A stretch of DNA of 8,517 nucleotides. Source: UBA7692 sp033578915. GTDB lineage: Bacteria > Bacteroidota > Bacteroidia > Chitinophagales > LD1. The translations under genes were made by a program, and so were the position numbers. The notes under the pieces were generated by a model. It saw only the letters and a program-made list of their open reading frames with translations. It was not told the origin of the DNA and searched no databases. This document shows positions 1 to 6,695 of the stretch, piece after piece (the first letter of the stretch is position 1; each line of letters starts with the position of its first letter). Location: positions 1 to 8,517 of the forward strand of contig JAVQWQ010000102.1 in NCBI GenBank assembly GCA_033578915.1, in the 5' to 3' direction.

Positions 1-2178
1 CAATCCGGTTGTTATAACGTTACGCTGCGAGCAACTAATGCTCAGGGATGTGTTACCAGCGTTACTAAGCCAAATTATGTCTGTATTCAATCATTTTCGG
101 CTGTGATTGATGCAGATTCTACTGCCGGTTGTGCCCCACTTACACTAAGATTTAGAAATGCTACCGTTGTAGGCTCACCAATAGTAAGTTGTCAATGGAG
201 CATGGATGGTTCTACAATCTTCTCTACACAATGTAATGCACCTGTTCAATATACTTTTCAAAACCCCGGTACATACAATATTTGGCTGCGTGTTCAAACC
301 GCTGATGGCTGTTTTGACACAGCGCGAGCGACTATAACAGTAAGCCCGAAGCCTGTGGCTGATTTTGTTGCTACTCCTCGTCAGGCTTGCCTTAAAGTTC
401 CGATAGATTTTACTTGTTTATGTTCAGGAGGAACTTCCTATTTTTGGGACTTCGGCCCAGGAACAAGCACTCAGCAGAATCCTTCTCATTTATACGAAGA
501 AATAGGGCCTCATACCGTTACGCTTACTGTTAGAAACGGTAGATGCGCTACAACCGTTACCAAGGTTGATTATATCGAATCATTAGTTCCCAGAGCAGAA
601 TTTGATTTTTTGACATCATGCACCAATCCTTTAAAGGTTGATTTTCGTTCTCAGTCGCAGGGTGCAGATTCACTGTGGTGGCGTTTTCATACTAATCTTC
701 CTACGACACCACGCGATACAGCAACCAGGATTTCTTATACATATCCTGCAGTCGGAAATTATAATGTTACTTTATATGTATATAATATAACAACAGGCTG
801 TATTGATTCTATTACCAAGCCGGTCAATTTACTGTCTCCAAACAAATCATTTGGAGTGAACAAGCAAAACGCGTGCGTGGGTGAGCCGCTATCCTTTAGA
901 GATTCGACTAATTTTGGCACTACATGGATATGGTATTTCGGGGATGGCGATTCCAGCATACAAAGAAATCCCGTAAAGAGGTACAATGCACCAGGTAAAT
1001 ATACGGTTAAGCTTATTATTAACAGGGGTTTGCCTTGCCAGGATTCGATAATACGAATTAATTACATCACTATACATAAACCTAAGGCAGACTATGTTGT
1101 AGATAAAACAAGCGGTTGTGAGCCACTAACTGTTAATTTTAGAAGTACCAGTATTGCTAACACAGCGCCAATAGTTAACTATAATTGGGGATTTACAAAT
1201 AATTATGCAGGGTTTGGCGGAAGTGTTAATTCTAAGGGAGACACTTCATGGACATTTAGCGGAGGCAACCCGGCCTATAATGTCAGGCTTATTGTAACTG
1301 ATTCGGTAGGATGCAAGGATACGGTTATTAAAAATGCAATTATAAGGCCTACAGTAATAGTGCCTCGAATACAAGCAATAGATCCCAAAACCGGTAATCC
1401 TTTATCGGGTTGCCCGTGTGCAGGCGAACAAATTGAGTTCAGGAATTTAACGCAAAGTCCTGCTAACTTTACTTACTTATGGGATTTTGGAGACGGAAAC
1501 ACCCGTAGCTTACCAACTAATTCAACTGTGTATCATACCTACGCGCAAAACGGAACCTATAATGTTATCTTGACGGCAATATCTAAAACAGATACCTGCA
1601 GAAAATCTATATCTATACCTGTTTGCATACAAGGCTTAGGTTTGGATTTTTCAAACACGTCAATAACTGTACCGTGTCCGCCCTTTGCTGCTCAATTTAT
1701 CAATACCACCCAGGATACTGCAGGGGTAACCTTTACGTGGTATTTTGGGGATAATTCAGTGCCTTCTAATGAATTCAGTCCTATTCATCCTTATTACTTC
1801 CCTGGCGATTACGATGTATCCTTAGTAGGCCAAAAAGGAATTTGCAGAGATTCAATTGTTAAACCTAAATTGATCAGAATACTTGGCCCGCGTTTAGAAA
1901 ATGTTCAATTTACTCCTCCTTATGGGTGCAGGCCTTTGACTGTATTTTTCTCCGGAAAAATATACGAAACAAAAAGTGCCTTTATACAATGGCGCGTTGG
2001 CGCTGTGCAGAGTATTCCCATCGTGTATGGAGATACAGTGTATTTCACTGGAACACACGTTTATTCAGATCCTCAATATGATACTGGTTATATCAGGCCG
2101 GTTCTATTGCTAGAAGATAACAAGGGCTGCAAAGTATCCTATCCGCTTACGGAATCAGTGTATGTAGATGAATATCCA
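1..2178 (+). repeat. Array of about eight tandem PKD modules (protein-level repeat)
   Basis: Modules of about 80-95 residues begin near 103, 358, 595, 844, 1087, 1354, 1642 and 1891, and the tail of one more lies at 1-102. Each has an opening aromatic/acidic strand, a Cys-Pro-type segment leading to a VxF strand, a W-x-F-G core, a Tyr-rich 'Y..PG.Y.V.L' strand and a closing Gly-Cys-x-Asp. The repeats are diverged at the DNA level and I see no long identical stretches, so this is an old domain array rather than a recent duplication. Boundaries are approximate. Confidence 0.75.
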
Positions 2179-3408
2179 TATCCTAATCTTCGCGATACCT
2201 CTGTTTGTATTGGAGCTACCGTTGAATTCAACTTGCCGGATGGCGACTTTTTTAAATGGGAACCCTCAGACTATCTGGATTGTGATACTTGTAAATTTGT
2301 TGTTTCTAATGCTCCGGATACCATAAGTTATGTAGTGACCGCATCAACTATCTGGGGATGCGTAGCTAAGGACACGGTTAATTTATATGTAGAAGATCTC
2401 CCCAAACTTGACGTAAAACCTGATGGATTTTTCCGTTTATGCAGAGGAGAAACAGCTGTAATTTGCGCGGGAAATGTTGATAATGCCCTGTGGTCTCCTC
2501 CTGTAAATATAAGTTCGCCAACGGCGATATGTCCGACAGTTTATGCAGTGGACACAGTAACCTGGGTTGTTTATAGCGAAAATCGTTTAGGAAACCGCCC
2601 TGGTTGTTATGTCTATGATACAGTTTCCCTTTTTGTGATAGACACAGTTAAGGTAGATTTTATACAAGATACTTCCGTATGCCAGGGTGAATCTATTAAA
2701 CTCGATATTACAGTTCAGGAAGCATCTTACAACGACACTGCATTTTTCTGGTATCCCGCTGCATATCTAGATAATCCTAATCAGGAAGATCCTATTGCCA
2801 CTCCTCCATATTCTATGAATTTTAAAGTAATTATTAAGAGCCCGCTTTGTGTCCCCGATACGCACACTTTCTTTGTAAGGGTAGATCCTCTCCCAGAAGT
2901 TGAGCTTTACAGAGATACGATTATTGCAGTAGGTACAGATGTTGAACTAAGCGCCATATCACTCACTGCAACTCAATACAGTTGGTTTAGTATTGATTCA
3001 TTGACATGTAAGGATTGTCCTTCCCCCACACTAACAGCAAATCAGTCGCAATGGATCAGGGTAACAGTGACCAATGAATTTGGCTGTAAATCCACAGATT
3101 CAGCTCAGATTAGAGTACTCCCCTGCGATCCTGACTTTATTTTTGTTCCTACCGTATTCACGCCTAACGGTGATGGATTGAATGATAAACTTTTTGTTCG
3201 CGGGAAATCGCTAAAAAAACTCACCACTTTTGTTGTCTCAAACAGGTGGGGCAATGTTGTTTTTGAAACAGATAACATTAAAGAAGGATGGGATGGCACA
3301 TTTAGAGGTCAACTATGCTCGTCTGACGTTTATGTTTGGTATGTAAAGGGAATTTGCACAAACGATCAGGAGGTATTTAAAAAAGGTACCATTACACTTC
3401 TCCGCTGA
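1..3408 (+). CDS. Large secreted PKD-repeat protein with type B T9SS C-terminal sorting domain (5' partial)
   Basis: The frame is open from base 1, and PKD-like sequence (YNVTLRAT, then GCVTSVTKP) already precedes the GTG at 103, so the start and any signal peptide lie outside. The 1135 visible residues hold about eight PKD modules to about position 2178, with core motifs such as WDFGDG (module near 1354) and WYFGDG (near 844). Four looser Ig/PKD-like segments follow, begun by motifs such as DTSVC (2179-3120). The C-terminal domain (3127-3405) shows VFTPNGDGLND, VSNRWGNVVF, GWDGTFRG and DVYVWYVKG, which match the gliding-motility-associated CTD (CHU_C / TIGR04131 type). In that family the CTD directs export through the type IX system and surface attachment or release. 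By inference this is an adhesin or surface-scaffold protein; no catalytic domain is visible. Nearly every module has one cysteine near its start and one near its end. Family assignment is firm, the specific role unknown. Confidence 0.93.
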   Translation, partial: QSGCYNVTLRATNAQGCVTSVTKPNYVCIQSFSAVIDADSTAGCAPLTLRFRNATVVGSPIVSCQWSMDGSTIFSTQCNAPVQYTFQNPGTYNIWLRVQTADGCFDTARATITVSPKPVADFVATPRQACLKVPIDFTCLCSGGTSYFWDFGPGTSTQQNPSHLYEEIGPHTVTLTVRNGRCATTVTKVDYIESLVPRAEFDFLTSCTNPLKVDFRSQSQGADSLWWRFHTNLPTTPRDTATRISYTYPAVGNYNVTLYVYNITTGCIDSITKPVNLLSPNKSFGVNKQNACVGEPLSFRDSTNFGTTWIWYFGDGDSSIQRNPVKRYNAPGKYTVKLIINRGLPCQDSIIRINYITIHKPKADYVVDKTSGCEPLTVNFRSTSIANTAPIVNYNWGFTNNYAGFGGSVNSKGDTSWTFSGGNPAYNVRLIVTDSVGCKDTVIKNAIIRPTVIVPRIQAIDPKTGNPLSGCPCAGEQIEFRNLTQSPANFTYLWDFGDGNTRSLPTNSTVYHTYAQNGTYNVILTAISKTDTCRKSISIPVCIQGLGLDFSNTSITVPCPPFAAQFINTTQDTAGVTFTWYFGDNSVPSNEFSPIHPYYFPGDYDVSLVGQKGICRDSIVKPKLIRILGPRLENVQFTPPYGCRPLTVFFSGKIYETKSAFIQWRVGAVQSIPIVYGDTVYFTGTHVYSDPQYDTGYIRPVLLLEDNKGCKVSYPLTESVYVDEYPYPNLRDTSVCIGATVEFNLPDGDFFKWEPSDYLDCDTCKFVVSNAPDTISYVVTASTIWGCVAKDTVNLYVEDLPKLDVKPDGFFRLCRGETAVICAGNVDNALWSPPVNISSPTAICPTVYAVDTVTWVVYSENRLGNRPGCYVYDTVSLFVIDTVKVDFIQDTSVCQGESIKLDITVQEASYNDTAFFWYPAAYLDNPNQEDPIATPPYSMNFKVIIKSPLCVPDTHTFFVRVDPLPEVELYRDTIIAVGTDVELSAISLTATQYSWFSIDSLTCKDCPSPTLTANQSQWIRVTVTNEFGCKSTDSAQIRVLPCDPDFIFVPTVFTPNGDGLNDKLFVRGKSLKKLTTFVVSNRWGNVVFETDNIKEGWDGTFRGQLCSSDVYVWYVKGICTNDQEVFKKGTITLLR

Positions 3409-3423
3409 AAAATCCTTTTCATA

Positions 3424-3457
3424 TTTGAAACATTTGAAAAAAAAATAAGTATATTTG
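3424..3457 (+). promoter_or_regulatory. Putative Bacteroidota housekeeping promoter for the ECF sigma gene
   Basis: A TTTG at 3424-3427 (-33-like) and TATATTTG at 3450-3457 (exact match to the TAnnTTTG -7 element) are separated by 22 bp. This fits the known Bacteroidota promoter pattern. Transcription would start near 3464, giving an untranslated leader of roughly 80 nt before the ATG at 3547. Three direct copies of ATTTGAAA (3423-3430, 3432-3439, 3453-3460) cover the site, the last overlapping the -7 element, so a regulator site may be superimposed. The -7 element is convincing; the -33 element is a short motif and less certain. Confidence 0.5.
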
Positions 3458-3499
3458 AAATACATATTCAGTAAAATAAACCTATAAAAAAAGGACTGC

Positions 3500-3572
3500 C
3501 TATCGCTTAGAGCTCTACATTTTGTTCACCATTAAAACAAAATTGTATGAAAGCTCACCTGTTAAGCGATAG
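3500..3572 (+). promoter_or_regulatory. Nested inverted repeats: structured mRNA leader enclosing the sigma-factor start codon
   Basis: Three nested stems can be drawn. Outer: CTATCGCTTA (3500-3509) with TAAGCGATAG (3563-3572), 10 perfect pairs. Middle: GAGCT (3510-3514) with AGCTC (3552-3556), directly stacked on the outer stem's 5' side, with a 6-nt bulge on the 3' side. Inner: ATTTTGTT (3519-3526) with AACAAAAT (3536-3543), 8 pairs and a 9-nt loop, extended by AC/GT (3517-3518 with 3545-3546) past one bulged T. The ATG at 3547-3549 falls in the small internal loop between middle and inner stems, and the A-rich pre-start segment is inside the inner stem. A competing pairing exists: GTTCAC (3524-3529) with GTGAAC (3572-3577). 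Such a fold would be expected to limit translation initiation; the role (thermosensor, ligand or protein-responsive element) is inference. Confidence 0.5.
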
Positions 3573-4137
3573 TGAACTTCTAGGTAATTTTCTAAATGGA
3601 GATAACGCTGCTTTAGAAGTTTTGATTAAGCGCCATCAGCAAAAAGTTTTTACTGCTGTTTATGTAATGGTCCGTGATCGCTATCTTGCAGAAGACTTAT
3701 TTCAGGAAATCATAATTAAAGCCATACAAAAACTGCGCACCCGAGAGTACAACGAAGAGGGAAAATTTCTTTCCTGGCTTCTTCGCATTGCTCACAACCA
3801 TTGTATAGATTATTTCAGAAGAGTAAGGAATGCTCCGGGACTAAAAGTTACCACTTCTACAGGAGAGGATATCTTCAAATTTATTGGAGTTGAAGATACT
3901 CCGGTTGAAAAACACAAAGAAATTGAATCTAAAGAAAACAGATTAAAACGCCTTATAGATAAATTGCCTGCAGATCAGCGGGAAGTGGTGATATTGCGCC
4001 ACTATTATGATTACAGTTTTAAAGAAATTGCTGCACATACCAACGTTAGCATCAATACTGCACTAGGCAGAATGCGCTATGCGCTCATTAACCTCCGAAA
4101 AATGATTGAGCGCGAGAAGGTTGATATTTTATTTTGA
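3547..4137 (+). CDS. ECF (RpoE-like) RNA polymerase sigma factor, stand-alone
   Basis: A 196-residue protein of normal ECF length. Sigma region 2 spans about residues 22-92, including AEDLFQE at 48-54 (region 2.2, core RNA polymerase contact) and GKFLSWLLRIAHNHCIDYFRR at 72-92 (regions 2.3-2.4, -10 melting and recognition). A linker follows, then region 4 at about 131-185 with the LPADQREVV lead-in and the helix-turn-helix FKEIAAHTNVSINTALGRMR (158-177), which would read the -35 element. The start MKxHLLSDSELL is typical of Bacteroidota ECF factors and the ATG follows an A-rich stretch, so this start is preferred. No anti-sigma gene is adjacent; the neighbours are a T9SS cargo protein upstream and a lactone oxidase downstream. 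It would recruit RNA polymerase to a specific, unidentified regulon. Control may act through its structured leader (3500-3572). Confidence 0.93.
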   Translation: MKAHLLSDSELLGNFLNGDNAALEVLIKRHQQKVFTAVYVMVRDRYLAEDLFQEIIIKAIQKLRTREYNEEGKFLSWLLRIAHNHCIDYFRRVRNAPGLKVTTSTGEDIFKFIGVEDTPVEKHKEIESKENRLKRLIDKLPADQREVVILRHYYDYSFKEIAAHTNVSINTALGRMRYALINLRKMIEREKVDILF

Positions 4138-4165
4138 TGAAACAAGATATTTGGTCCTATATGCG

Positions 4166-4185
4166 TGTAAGTTATTAAACTTACA
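4166..4185 (+). other. Intergenic 8-bp hairpin between sigma factor and oxidase
   Basis: TGTAAGTT (4166-4173) and AACTTACA (4178-4185) form a perfect 8-bp stem with an ATTA loop. GCG (4163-4165) could also pair with CGC (4189-4191) across a 3-nt bulge. No T-run follows, so it is not a canonical intrinsic terminator. It could partly terminate, stabilise an mRNA end, or serve as a protein site. It sits 28 bp after the sigma stop codon and 17 bp before the oxidase ATG. I see no clear TAnnTTTG promoter in this gap; the nearest is GATATTTG at 4146-4153, one mismatch and without a well-spaced TTTG. Confidence 0.4.
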
Positions 4186-4202
4186 GCTCGCAAAGTACTA
4201 TC

Positions 4203-5483
4203 ATGTTTCAAAAGCAGATATATAATTGGGCAGGCAACGTTTCTGTTTGTGTTTCTAAGGTAGTATTTCCCAAGACTGAGAACGAGCTTCAGAAAATTGT
4301 AGCAGAGTTCGGCAAAGTTAGAGTATGCGGTAGCTTACATTCATGGAATGATCATTTTAGCAATGAAGGTATATTGATAAGTCTCGAGCACTATAATAAA
4401 GTTATCAAGATTGATAAGTTAAATAAAAAAGTAGTTGTTCAGAGCGGTATTAAGCTTTGGCAACTCAATAAAATTTTAGATCAAAATGGCTTGGCATTGC
4501 CAAATCTCGGTTCAATAGACCAGCAAAGTATTGCGGGCGTAATTAGCACTGCTACTCACGGCACGGGTATTAAATTTGGAACTCTCGCATCATTTATAGA
4601 TTGCTATTCTTTGATTCTCGCTGATGGGTCTAAAGTAAATATTGATAAAACCTCAACACTCTTTCATGCGGCTTTGGTAAGCTTAGGCGCTATGGGAGTT
4701 ATCTCCGAAGTAACAATTTCCGTTACAGATGCGTTTAATCTTCACGAAAAGGTTTATGCGTTGCCATTTTCTGAAATCATTGAAAAATTTGATGAATTCA
4801 TAAATACAAACGACCATTGCAAAATTTGGTGGTTACCTCCTTGTAATAAAGGGGTAGTCTATCTCTGTAATAGGGTGCAGAAACCTGTTCAAAGGTCTGT
4901 ATTAAAACAATTTTATAAAGACACTGTATTGTCAGTATGGGCTTACAGGATGATGGTTTTTGTGGGTAATATGAGGCCATCTCTAAGGCCCTCAATAAAT
5001 CTTCTCCTCACGGCTCAGTTTGATAAGCAAAGCCATCGCATTGATAAAAGCTATAGAGTTTTTCGTGTTCCCACACCTCCAAAGCATAGAGAAACTGAGT
5101 GGGCTTTTGAGCTTGCGAAAGCAAAGCAAGTGTTGCAGGAGTACTATACCTTGATTAGGGAAAGTAAGTTTACTTTCAACTTTATACAAGAAATACGGGT
5201 TAGCAGTAAAGATGATTTCTGGATAAGCCCCACCTATGGAAGAAATACATTATGGATTGGCACATATAATCACTTCGATAAACAATGGAATTCAATATTA
5301 AATTTTTTTGAGCAGTTTGCCATCAAGTATAATGCCCGACCTCACTGGGGTAAGGAATTTAATGTTGGTAATTCTTATCTAAAAAAGCAGTATGAAAAAT
5401 TTGATGATTTTGTTGGTTTAATGCATAGTCTCGATCCTAAGGGAAAATTTGCAAATCCACTTTTAAGTCGCATTTTTCGATGA
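4203..5483 (+). CDS. FAD-linked sugar-1,4-lactone oxidase (D-arabinono-/L-gulono-1,4-lactone oxidase family)
   Basis: A 426-residue VAO/PCMH-type flavoprotein, predicted cytoplasmic (no signal peptide). The N-terminal FAD domain (about 18-175) has RVCGSLHSW with His46 at the position that carries the covalent 8-alpha-histidyl FAD in lactone oxidases, and the SxATHGTG motif at 115-122. The C-terminal ALO domain (about 195-424) has the Glu330-x-Arg332 pair aligned with the catalytic Glu/Arg of plant galactonolactone dehydrogenase, and HWGK at 381-384, a hallmark of the family. The length fits. Gly103 in LPNLGSI aligns, from memory, with the plant gatekeeper Ala113, and Gly there favours O2 as acceptor, giving H2O2. 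The family oxidises an aldono-1,4-lactone at C2 to ascorbate or an analogue; the actual substrate cannot be told. The ATG at 4203 fits the family N-terminus. The stop codon touches that of the opposing gene. Confidence 0.88.
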   Translation: MFQKQIYNWAGNVSVCVSKVVFPKTENELQKIVAEFGKVRVCGSLHSWNDHFSNEGILISLEHYNKVIKIDKLNKKVVVQSGIKLWQLNKILDQNGLALPNLGSIDQQSIAGVISTATHGTGIKFGTLASFIDCYSLILADGSKVNIDKTSTLFHAALVSLGAMGVISEVTISVTDAFNLHEKVYALPFSEIIEKFDEFINTNDHCKIWWLPPCNKGVVYLCNRVQKPVQRSVLKQFYKDTVLSVWAYRMMVFVGNMRPSLRPSINLLLTAQFDKQSHRIDKSYRVFRVPTPPKHRETEWAFELAKAKQVLQEYYTLIRESKFTFNFIQEIRVSSKDDFWISPTYGRNTLWIGTYNHFDKQWNSILNFFEQFAIKYNARPHWGKEFNVGNSYLKKQYEKFDDFVGLMHSLDPKGKFANPLLSRIFR

Positions 5484-6695
5484 CTAGCGCTGTAGTTCGT
5501 TAATTTTTTCGATTGCGCGCTCCTGAAATATTCCTGTCGAAGAACTTAGCTCAAATAAAAGTAATAATGCTTCATCTTTTTTTCCTTTTCGAAGAAGAAT
5601 CTGCGACTTATACCATTTAGACCCATCGGTGTGTTTCTTCCCTTTTTCAATTAATTTTTCAAAGTTTTTGAGCGCTTTGTTATTGTCGCCATTAATATAG
5701 AGGCTGATGCCACCGTAGTAAATGGCATCTAAATTTTCCGGTTCTCTTTCGGCGATCTTGTTGAATTGTTTAGCTGCTGCTTTATAGTTTTTCTTCTTGA
5801 AGTTTTCCATCGCAGATTCCATATTTAATGGTAACACTTCTTCGCCATCTTCAAATTTATCGCTCGTTTTCGAAACATCTTTATCGGAAATAGTAGTTGA
5901 CTGCACAGACAAATTTTTTGGGTCAGTGATTGCATATTTTTGGTCAGTGATTGCATATTCATTTTTTGATAAAGCTTTAGGTTCTTCTTTTATGGATTGT
6001 GCAGGAGTTGCATTTTTAATTTCACCGCTAAGGGCATCTTTATTGCCTGTTGGTGTTGTGCTAACTTTTGCAGCAGGAGATATTTCAAAATTTGTTTCTG
6101 TTTTTGCTCGGGTTTCTGCTGAAGGTGCGTTGGGATAAGCTGGCTCCTGAAGGCCTTGAGGAATATTACTGTTTATAGTAATATTTGTAGAATCAGCTAA
6201 TGAACTTTTTTCAGCAAGTGCTTCTATCTCTTTTCCATTTTGCAGAGTAGTACTGTCTGCGTTTAAAATGTTTTGACCATTTTCGTTAGGAGTTACTGTT
6301 ACAGAAGACTGCTCACGTTCTAATGCCAGGTCAGACTTTTTATCAAAGTAACGTGTGATAAAGAATGTAAGCGCAATAAAAATTCCGGCAATTACAGCAG
6401 CAACAGCATAACGAAATATGTACAAAACAGAAAATGAAGCGATTTTTTTCTTTGCCCCGCTTCTGACAATTACCCTTTGTTTTAAGTCGTTAATGTTTTC
6501 TTTAAGAGAATGTTGTACTTCTTTTTGTCTGTATCCTTCAAGCGCTTCTTGTGCGAATGGGTCTTCGGCAAGCAGTTTTTCAAATTTTACTACATTTTCT
6601 GATGATAGTTCGCCCCTGAGGTAGGCAAGCATGGCCTCTTCAGTAATAACTCCATTTTCAGTAAGAGGAATGTTACTCTTCCTTTTGCCGCTCAT
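5484..6695 (-). CDS. Single-pass membrane protein with anti-sigma-like N-terminus and periplasmic TPR domain
   Basis: A 403-residue protein in three parts. Residues 1-86 are cytoplasmic: ITEEAMLAYLRGELSSE then FEKLLAEDPFAQEALEGY resembles the N-terminal fold of Bacteroidota anti-sigma factors. One hydrophobic segment (about 91-114) follows a basic KKK cluster, predicting an inside-to-outside orientation. Residues 120-285 are a Ser/Thr/Asn/Ala-rich, probably disordered periplasmic linker with a YAITDxK duplication. Residues 290-400 hold TPR-like helices (NFKKKNYKAAAKQFNKIAEREPENLDAI is inside this region, 298-325). The protein contains no cysteine, so a zinc-binding HxxxCxxC motif is ruled out. 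The ATG lies 23 bp inside the end of the upstream sigma gene, after an A-rich stretch, which implies translational coupling and supports this start. Best reading: anti-sigma regulator of the neighbouring sigma factor with a periplasmic protein-binding sensor. A structural TPR membrane protein is the alternative. Confidence 0.75.
   Translation of the reverse strand: MSGKRKSNIPLTENGVITEEAMLAYLRGELSSENVVKFEKLLAEDPFAQEALEGYRQKEVQHSLKENINDLKQRVIVRSGAKKKIASFSVLYIFRYAVAAVIAGIFIALTFFITRYFDKKSDLALEREQSSVTVTPNENGQNILNADSTTLQNGKEIEALAEKSSLADSTNITINSNIPQGLQEPAYPNAPSAETRAKTETNFEISPAAKVSTTPTGNKDALSGEIKNATPAQSIKEEPKALSKNEYAITDQKYAITDPKNLSVQSTTISDKDVSKTSDKFEDGEEVLPLNMESAMENFKKKNYKAAAKQFNKIAEREPENLDAIYYGGISLYINGDNNKALKNFEKLIEKGKKHTDGSKWYKSQILLRKGKKDEALLLLFELSSSTGIFQERAIEKINELQR
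5921..5959 (-). repeat. 21-bp-period tandem duplication encoding YAITDxK twice
   Basis: The 18-bp sequence GGTCAGTGATTGCATATT (plus-strand reading) occurs identically at 5921-5938 and 5942-5959. With a 21-bp period it adds exactly seven codons and keeps frame, giving YAITDQK and YAITDPK at residues 247-260 of the membrane protein. Identity at the DNA level points to a recent slippage duplication in the flexible periplasmic linker. Confidence 0.85.

Noticed and set aside
103..105. GTG as the start codon of the PKD protein
   Set aside because: The same frame is open to base 1 and already encodes a PKD module end (YNVTLRAT), so the gene enters the window from the left and this GTG is an internal valine.
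759..1077. Minus-strand open frames of 62-75 codons inside the PKD gene
   Set aside because: They lie fully within the conserved PKD array, with no domain and no initiation context; chance frames.
3406..3421. TGAAAA-ATCC-TTTTCA hairpin as terminator of the PKD gene
   Set aside because: Only six pairs, five of them A/T-dominated, overlapping the stop codon and not followed by a T-run; too weak to call.
3508..3517. TAGAGCTCTA palindrome as a stand-alone dimeric regulator site
   Set aside because: A perfect 10-bp palindrome, but its left half is already part of the outer and middle stems of the leader structure, so a separate operator is not needed to explain it.
4166..4185. Intrinsic terminator after the first sigma gene
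   Set aside because: The stem is real, but it is A/T-rich and no T-run follows in either plausible reading, so it is listed only as a hairpin.
5797..6138. 113-codon plus-strand open frame opposite the membrane-protein gene
   Set aside because: It is antisense to the low-complexity linker of a well-supported gene, has no recognisable domain, and its hydrophobic look mirrors Ser/Thr/Lys-rich coding on the other strand.
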